From assembly GCA_021773555.1 (NCBI GenBank), contig JAJFKA010000124.1:62001-126000 (forward strand): a stretch of DNA of 64,000 bases, given 5' to 3'. Source of the DNA: Gammaproteobacteria bacterium. Its GTDB lineage: Bacteria; Pseudomonadota; Gammaproteobacteria; Pseudomonadales; Azotimanducaceae. Shown in pieces: positions 60,847 through 64,000 of this stretch. Made by a program: the position numbers and the translations under genes. How positions within the stretch are numbered: the first letter of the stretch is position 1; each line of letters opens with the position of its first letter. The notes beneath the pieces were generated by a model that was given only the letters and a program-made list of their open reading frames with translations, was not told the origin of the DNA and made no database searches.

Positions 60847-61469
60847 CCGGGAGTGATCTGCCGACTGACTTTTTTCGTCGAGAAGATGAATCACCGGATG
60901 AAAACTTTTATCAGACTGCAAGGTTGACGACACATATTGATGACGCCACAATCGCCAATATCACAGAATTTTATCGGCAAATGCTTGTTCCCGCCGACCG
61001 ATTGCTGGATTTGATGTCCTCCTGGATTTCTCATCTGCCACCTGAAACCGACTACGCAAGGGTTAGCGGTCTGGGCATGAATCAGGAGGAACTTGAAAAG
61101 AACCCGCGATTACACGACTTCCATGTGCACAACCTCAATGATCAACCCGTACTTCCCTTTCCGGATTCAAGTTTTGACGCCGCTATGATCATCGTGTCCA
61201 TTCAATACCTGACCCGGCCGTTCGAAGTGTTTGGCGAAATCTCCCGAATTCTCGCACCGGCTGGCAAATGTATTGTCGCCATGTCGCATCGCCTATTTCC
61301 GACGAAGGCCGTTTACGCTTTTAAGGCCCTGCCGCCGGAGGACCGGTGCAAACTGGTTGCAAGCTACATGCACCAGACAGGTGTTTTTGAGCAAGTATCA
61401 TTTTTCGATCGGTCACCCATGAACGCGGATCCTTTGTGGCTGGTAATGGGAACGAAACTAAAAAGCTGA
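60843..61469 (+). CDS. Methyltransferase-like protein with degenerate SAM motif
   Basis: A 208-residue protein. The second half has a Rossmann methyltransferase pattern: PVLPFPDSSFDAAMIIVSIQYLTRPFEVFGEISRILAPAGKCIVAMS, as in class I enzymes. The glycine-rich motif I is replaced by DRLLDLMSSWISHLP, so SAM binding may differ or be lost. It begins at ATG 60843, overlapping the crotonase stop. Similar crotonase-coupled proteins are not familiar to me. Function is unclear. Confidence 0.65.
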   Translation: MTGSDLPTDFFRREDESPDENFYQTARLTTHIDDATIANITEFYRQMLVPADRLLDLMSSWISHLPPETDYARVSGLGMNQEELEKNPRLHDFHVHNLNDQPVLPFPDSSFDAAMIIVSIQYLTRPFEVFGEISRILAPAGKCIVAMSHRLFPTKAVYAFKALPPEDRCKLVASYMHQTGVFEQVSFFDRSPMNADPLWLVMGTKLKS

Positions 61470-61477
61470 TACGGTTT

Positions 61478-61483
61478 TATAAT
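61478..61483 (+). promoter_or_regulatory. Consensus -10 hexamer before the selenoprotein gene
   Basis: TATAAT lies 42 bases before the ATG at 61526. No good -35 is seen at 16-18 bases, so an activator may be needed or the gene may also be read from the upstream operon. Confidence 0.4.
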
Positions 61484-61525
61484 TGTGGGAACCTTAGGTC
61501 TATTAACCATAAAGGGGTAGAACAA

Positions 61526-61750
61526 ATGAGAACGATAGCAATCCACTATTGCGCGCAATGAGACTATAAACCTGAGGCGGTCAGTTTGGCTGCTGAATTA
61601 AAGTCAGCATTCGGTATCGAGGCGACTTTGTTTGCAGAAGGAAAAGGAATCTTCGATGTGCTTATCGATGGGGAGAAGATCTACTCAAAGTACGATACTC
61701 ATCGTTTTCCAGACCCAGGAGAAGTTACTCGCCTGGTTAACCGCGACTAA
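61526..61750 (+). CDS. SelW-like (Rdx family) selenoprotein with in-frame TGA as selenocysteine
   Basis: A 74-residue frame starting at ATG 61526 (GGGG eight bases upstream) and ending at TAA 61748-61750, interrupted only by TGA at 61559-61561. Reading TGA as selenocysteine gives MRTIAIHYCAQU, then DYKPEAVSLAAELKSAFG, GKGIFDVLIDGEKIYSK and RFPDPGEVTRLV. These are the SelW/SelT/SelH thioredoxin-like blocks, with the redox motif CxxU where homologues have CxxC. A SECIS-like hairpin follows the TGA. The family is thought to act as a thiol redox protein. It is missed by ordinary gene calling. SelA, SelB, SelC and SelD must be elsewhere. Confidence 0.88.
61568..61587 (+). promoter_or_regulatory. 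SECIS-like hairpin after the selenocysteine TGA
   Basis: AAA (61568-61570) and CTGA (61572-61575) pair with TCAG (61581-61584) and TTT (61585-61587), with one bulged C at 61571. The apical loop is GGCGG, whose first two G residues fit the GG usually needed in bacterial SECIS loops. It begins six bases after the TGA, within the coding sequence, as bacterial SECIS elements do. Confidence 0.65.
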
Positions 61751-61770
61751 ACGATTCGCTTTGACAACAT

Positions 61771-62727
61771 TCAGCCCGATTGTCTTGAGTTCGAAAGCTG
61801 CCCTGCCATAAGCGCAGGATCAACGTTGCCGCCAGTTAAAATCAAACCAATCCGCTTCCCCCGGAACAGGCGATCTTCACGCAGCACAGCCGCCAGGGTG
61901 ACTGCCGAAGAGGGTTCTACAAGCTGTTTCATTCGAGTCCAGAGCAACAACATGGCTTCCACAACTTCGGATTCCGAAACCAGCAGAATATCAGTCACCT
62001 TGGCCCTGATTATTTCAAAGTTCTTTTTTCCCAGCGTCGTCAGTAGTCCATCGCATATCGTCCGCGGTTCATGACTTTCAACTAATGTTCCGGTTGTGAA
62101 TGACCTGAAGGCATCATCAGCCTGCTCGGGCTCGGCTCCATAGATTTTTATATTCGGAAACACCGCGGTCGCACAACCGGAGAGCAGTCCACCACCTCCT
62201 ACCGGTACGATCAGAGCGTCGAGCCCAGGCACCTGCTCAATTAATTCCAGGGCCGCAGTGCCCTGACCACTGATAATAGTTTCACTATCATAGGGATGAA
62301 TGAAACAGGCACCCGTTTCCCGAACAACTTCGCTAAGGGTTTTCTCACGCGACGTAAGTGTTGACTCACTTTCAACAATCTTTCCGCCATAATGAAGTAT
62401 GGCGGCTTTTTTCACGGCATTGGCGCTTTCTGGTACGACGATGTAGGCAGGCACACCTTTGATTCGCGCTGCCCGGGCCAGTGCGGCCCCGTGATTCCCG
62501 GAGGAGTGTGTAGCAACTCCATGCCGTAGTTTCTCCGCAGGCAGCGACAGCAATGCGTTGACGGCCCCCCGGCTCTTGAAGGCCCCGGCTTTCTGTAAAT
62601 GCTCACATTTAAAATGCAGCTCTGCACCCGTCAACTCATCGAGTATTTGGCTACGCATCACCGGTGTCTTATGGACATGGGCCTGGATTCTTTCCCGGGC
62701 AGCCTTGACGTCAGCGAGTGAAAGCAC
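61771..62727 (-). CDS. Threonine/serine dehydratase-like PLP enzyme
   Basis: A 318-residue fold-type II PLP enzyme. PLP Lys 51 is in QKAGAFKSRGAVNALL, the substrate loop is THSSGNHGAALARAA, and the phosphate loop is PVGGGGLLSGCATAV. There is no C-terminal regulatory ACT domain, so it is the catabolic/serine racemase-like type. It deaminates threonine or serine, or racemises serine. GTG 62727 is one base after the stop of the LLM gene (TGACGTG), so it is co-translated. It is convergent with the selenoprotein gene. Confidence 0.85.
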   Translation of the reverse strand: MLSLADVKAARERIQAHVHKTPVMRSQILDELTGAELHFKCEHLQKAGAFKSRGAVNALLSLPAEKLRHGVATHSSGNHGAALARAARIKGVPAYIVVPESANAVKKAAILHYGGKIVESESTLTSREKTLSEVVRETGACFIHPYDSETIISGQGTAALELIEQVPGLDALIVPVGGGGLLSGCATAVFPNIKIYGAEPEQADDAFRSFTTGTLVESHEPRTICDGLLTTLGKKNFEIIRAKVTDILLVSESEVVEAMLLLWTRMKQLVEPSSAVTLAAVLREDRLFRGKRIGLILTGGNVDPALMAGQLSNSRQSG

Positions 62728-62728
62728 G

Positions 62729-63580
62729 TCAGGAAATTACGCTGGCTGCAAGAGACCTGATTCCCTCTACAGGGTCAGGCCCAAATGCTTGTACAGGCAC
62801 CACAAGCCTGTGTACACCCGCCTCTTCCAGGCCCCTGACAGCATCCGGTCCACCCTTGCCTGTCCACATGGAGGTAATTTCGATTTCAGAAAAGTCCCTG
62901 CCAATTTTGTCGCACTCGTTTTGAATGCCGGCCAGATGAATACTCAGTTCCTTCAAATCAGTGGTTGGTGCGTACCAGCCATTGCCGTATCGTGCAATGC
63001 GTTCATGAACGCGACCTTTAATACCGCCGATGATAACTGGCAATGGATTTTGTACGGGCACGGGATAGCTCTTGAAATTCTGCCAGTCAAGAAACTCGCT
63101 GTGGTGATCGACGATATCTCCGGACCAGACTTTTCGCATGGCCTGTATGTAATCATCAAAGCGGGCGCCTCGTTTTTCGAATGGTACGCCGAGGGCATCG
63201 AATTCCTCTTTCAGCCAGCCGATTCCCAGACCTAACAGCAGCCTTCCGTTAGAGAGCATGTCCAGGCTTGCACTTTGCTTGGCCACATATAAGGGACTTG
63301 CCTGCGACAGAATGTTTACGCCGGTACCGAGACGTAACTTGGTCGTATTTGCTGCGATGTAGCTAAGCGCTACCAGTGGATCTATGAAATTTGATTCTGG
63401 GTCCGCCCCCATTTTTCCAGATTCGGCGTAGGGGTATTTTGACTGATATTCGATTGGCACAATAACGTGCTCAAAGGTCCAGACTGACTCAATGCCGACT
63501 GATTCTGCCAGCTGCGCCAGATTGACCATTTGTTGTGCGCTCTGAACGCCTATATTCACAGGGATAATACCGAACTTCAT
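62729..63580 (-). CDS. LLM-class (luciferase-like) F420/flavin oxidoreductase
   Basis: A 283-residue TIM-barrel oxidoreductase. Family blocks are AESVGIESVWTFEHVIVP, TTKLRLGTGVNILSQASPLYVAKQ and LLLGLGIGWLKEEFDALGVPFEKRG, as in the TIGR03619 group. The cofactor in gammaproteobacteria is more likely FMN than F420. It is followed directly by the threonine dehydratase-like gene. The substrate is unknown. Confidence 0.82.
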   Translation of the reverse strand: MKFGIIPVNIGVQSAQQMVNLAQLAESVGIESVWTFEHVIVPIEYQSKYPYAESGKMGADPESNFIDPLVALSYIAANTTKLRLGTGVNILSQASPLYVAKQSASLDMLSNGRLLLGLGIGWLKEEFDALGVPFEKRGARFDDYIQAMRKVWSGDIVDHHSEFLDWQNFKSYPVPVQNPLPVIIGGIKGRVHERIARYGNGWYAPTTDLKELSIHLAGIQNECDKIGRDFSEIEITSMWTGKGGPDAVRGLEEAGVHRLVVPVQAFGPDPVEGIRSLAASVIS

Positions 63581-63647
63581 CGCGATCTCCTTTGGTTTCG
63601 TGGCCCAGTGAGCGGACGACGTTGTTTATCAACCGATTGCTAAACGC

Positions 63648-63664
63648 AGCGCCCGTTCGGCGCT
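63648..63664 (-). terminator. Hairpin between glnS and the LLM gene, possible terminator
   Basis: AGCGCC (63648-63653) and GGCGCT (63659-63664) form a six-base-pair stem with a CGTTC loop, about 20 bases past the glnS stop. Only a short T run follows on the minus strand, so termination is uncertain. Confidence 0.4.
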
Positions 63665-63683
63665 TATTCAGCAAGCCTGTTTT

Positions 63684-64000
63684 CTAACGCTGTGCTTCCT
63701 CGCGGCCCTCAATTTTCGACCAGGTATCCCGCAATTCCACAGACCGGTTAAATACCAATTGATCACCACCATCGTGTTTGTTATCTATACAAAAATACCC
63801 TTCACGCTCAAACTGATATTGTACGTCTGATTGCGCATTTCCGAGGCTTGCTTCAACAAAACCTTCCGCAACAACCCGTGAATTAGGATTTAACAGTTCT
63901 CTGTAGTCCTGAACACTCATATCTGGGAAATCTACCGTGAACAACGGTTCATAGAGATTAAACAGTGCCGGAAGTGCGTGCTCCGCAGAAACCCAATGGA
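63684..64000 (-). CDS. glnS: Glutaminyl-tRNA synthetase, C-terminal part (partial)
   Basis: The frame is open to the right edge and stops at 63684. The visible end reads HWVSAEHALPALFNLYEPLF, then SVQDYRELLNPNSR, VAEGFVEASLGNA, YQFEREGYFCID and LVFNRSVELRDTWSKIE. This is the anticodon-binding beta-barrel end of GlnS. It charges tRNA-Gln. About 105 residues are present; the catalytic domain and start are beyond the window. An internal TTG at 63944 is not a real start. Confidence 0.93.
   Translation of the reverse strand, partial: HWVSAEHALPALFNLYEPLFTVDFPDMSVQDYRELLNPNSRVVAEGFVEASLGNAQSDVQYQFEREGYFCIDNKHDGGDQLVFNRSVELRDTWSKIEGREEAQR

Noticed and set aside
61526-61750. Treating the short frame as a pseudogene with a nonsense mutation
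   Set aside because: The single stop falls exactly on a conserved redox Cys position of the SelW family, the frame after it is conserved, and a SECIS-like hairpin follows. Decay would not be expected to give this pattern.
1-64000. tRNA, rRNA, insertion sequence, prophage or CRISPR features
   Set aside because: No TTCGAnnC-type T-loops with acceptor pairing, transposase motifs, integrase or phage genes, or spaced direct repeats were seen on reading both strands.

Overview
The window reads as a stretch of ordinary chromosome from an aerobic, heterotrophic gammaproteobacterium, probably marine. The grounds are a Gsp-type secretion gene run, a consensus LexA box of the E. coli type, a consensus-like ZTP riboswitch in front of glyA, GlnS, a CYP153-like P450, and many acyl-CoA dehydrogenase, crotonase, ETF and ETF-QO genes. 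Base composition is even and close to balanced. I see no rRNA, tRNA, insertion sequence, prophage or CRISPR array. Both ends cut genes: an unidentified C-terminus on the left and the C-terminal part of glnS on the right.

Layout. 0-10 kb: a CinA/PncC-like amidase coupled to a crotonase; a minus-strand run with an ABC-2 exporter (ATPase and two permeases), a PabB-PabC fusion and a PhyH-type dioxygenase; a cupin; a CYP153-like P450; a second crotonase. 10-16 kb: an exported M28 carboxypeptidase, a VOC protein, a CoA-transferase, and an SRPBCC/TetR divergent pair with an AcrR-like operator; a small M50-type membrane protease. 16-21 kb: a stand-alone SOS-controlled dnaE2, a lipoprotein of the SAM hydroxide adenosyltransferase family, and a lipoprotein metallophosphoesterase. 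21-28 kb: two acyl-CoA dehydrogenases, an Atm1-type ABC exporter, a TauD-like dioxygenase and an exported alpha/beta hydrolase. 28-36 kb: a minus-strand type II secretion operon, gspE-F-G-H-I-J-K-L-M, ending in a phosphatase-like gene; gspC, gspD and gspN are not in the window. 36-41 kb: LysR regulator, pyrB, cysK, HAD hydrolase, methyltransferase. 41-45 kb: etfBA divergent from ETF-QO. 45-51 kb: DUF1285, YfcE-like phosphodiesterase, thiolase with its DUF35 partner and a clear terminator, MFS transporter, FMN reductase. 51-56 kb: CDF transporter, an ECF sigma factor with a zinc-motif DUF3379 partner, hydrolase, alcohol dehydrogenase, TPR protein. 56-64 kb: glyA under a ZTP riboswitch with a HAD gene behind it, ACT protein, FAD monooxygenase, crotonase plus methyltransferase, a SelW-like selenoprotein, threonine dehydratase-like enzyme, LLM oxidoreductase, glnS.

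How they fit together. Acyl-CoA dehydrogenases feed ETF and ETF-QO, while crotonases, thiolase, CoA-transferase and the P450 suit growth on fatty acids, alkanes or related compounds. glyA, the PabB-PabC fusion and the ZTP riboswitch touch one-carbon and folate metabolism.

Most notable observations: (1) at 61526-61750 a complete SelW/Rdx-type gene with an in-frame TGA at the second redox position of CxxC, followed by a SECIS-like hairpin; conventional gene calling misses it. (2) A ZTP (pfl) riboswitch before glyA. (3) A dnaE2 promoter with TACTGT repeated every 18 bp, the last copy overlapping the start codon, and no imuA/imuB nearby. (4) A candidate self-activated ECF promoter, TGTAAC-N16-CGTC. 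Much of the rest is conventional metabolism. All assignments come from reading motifs; no database search was run.
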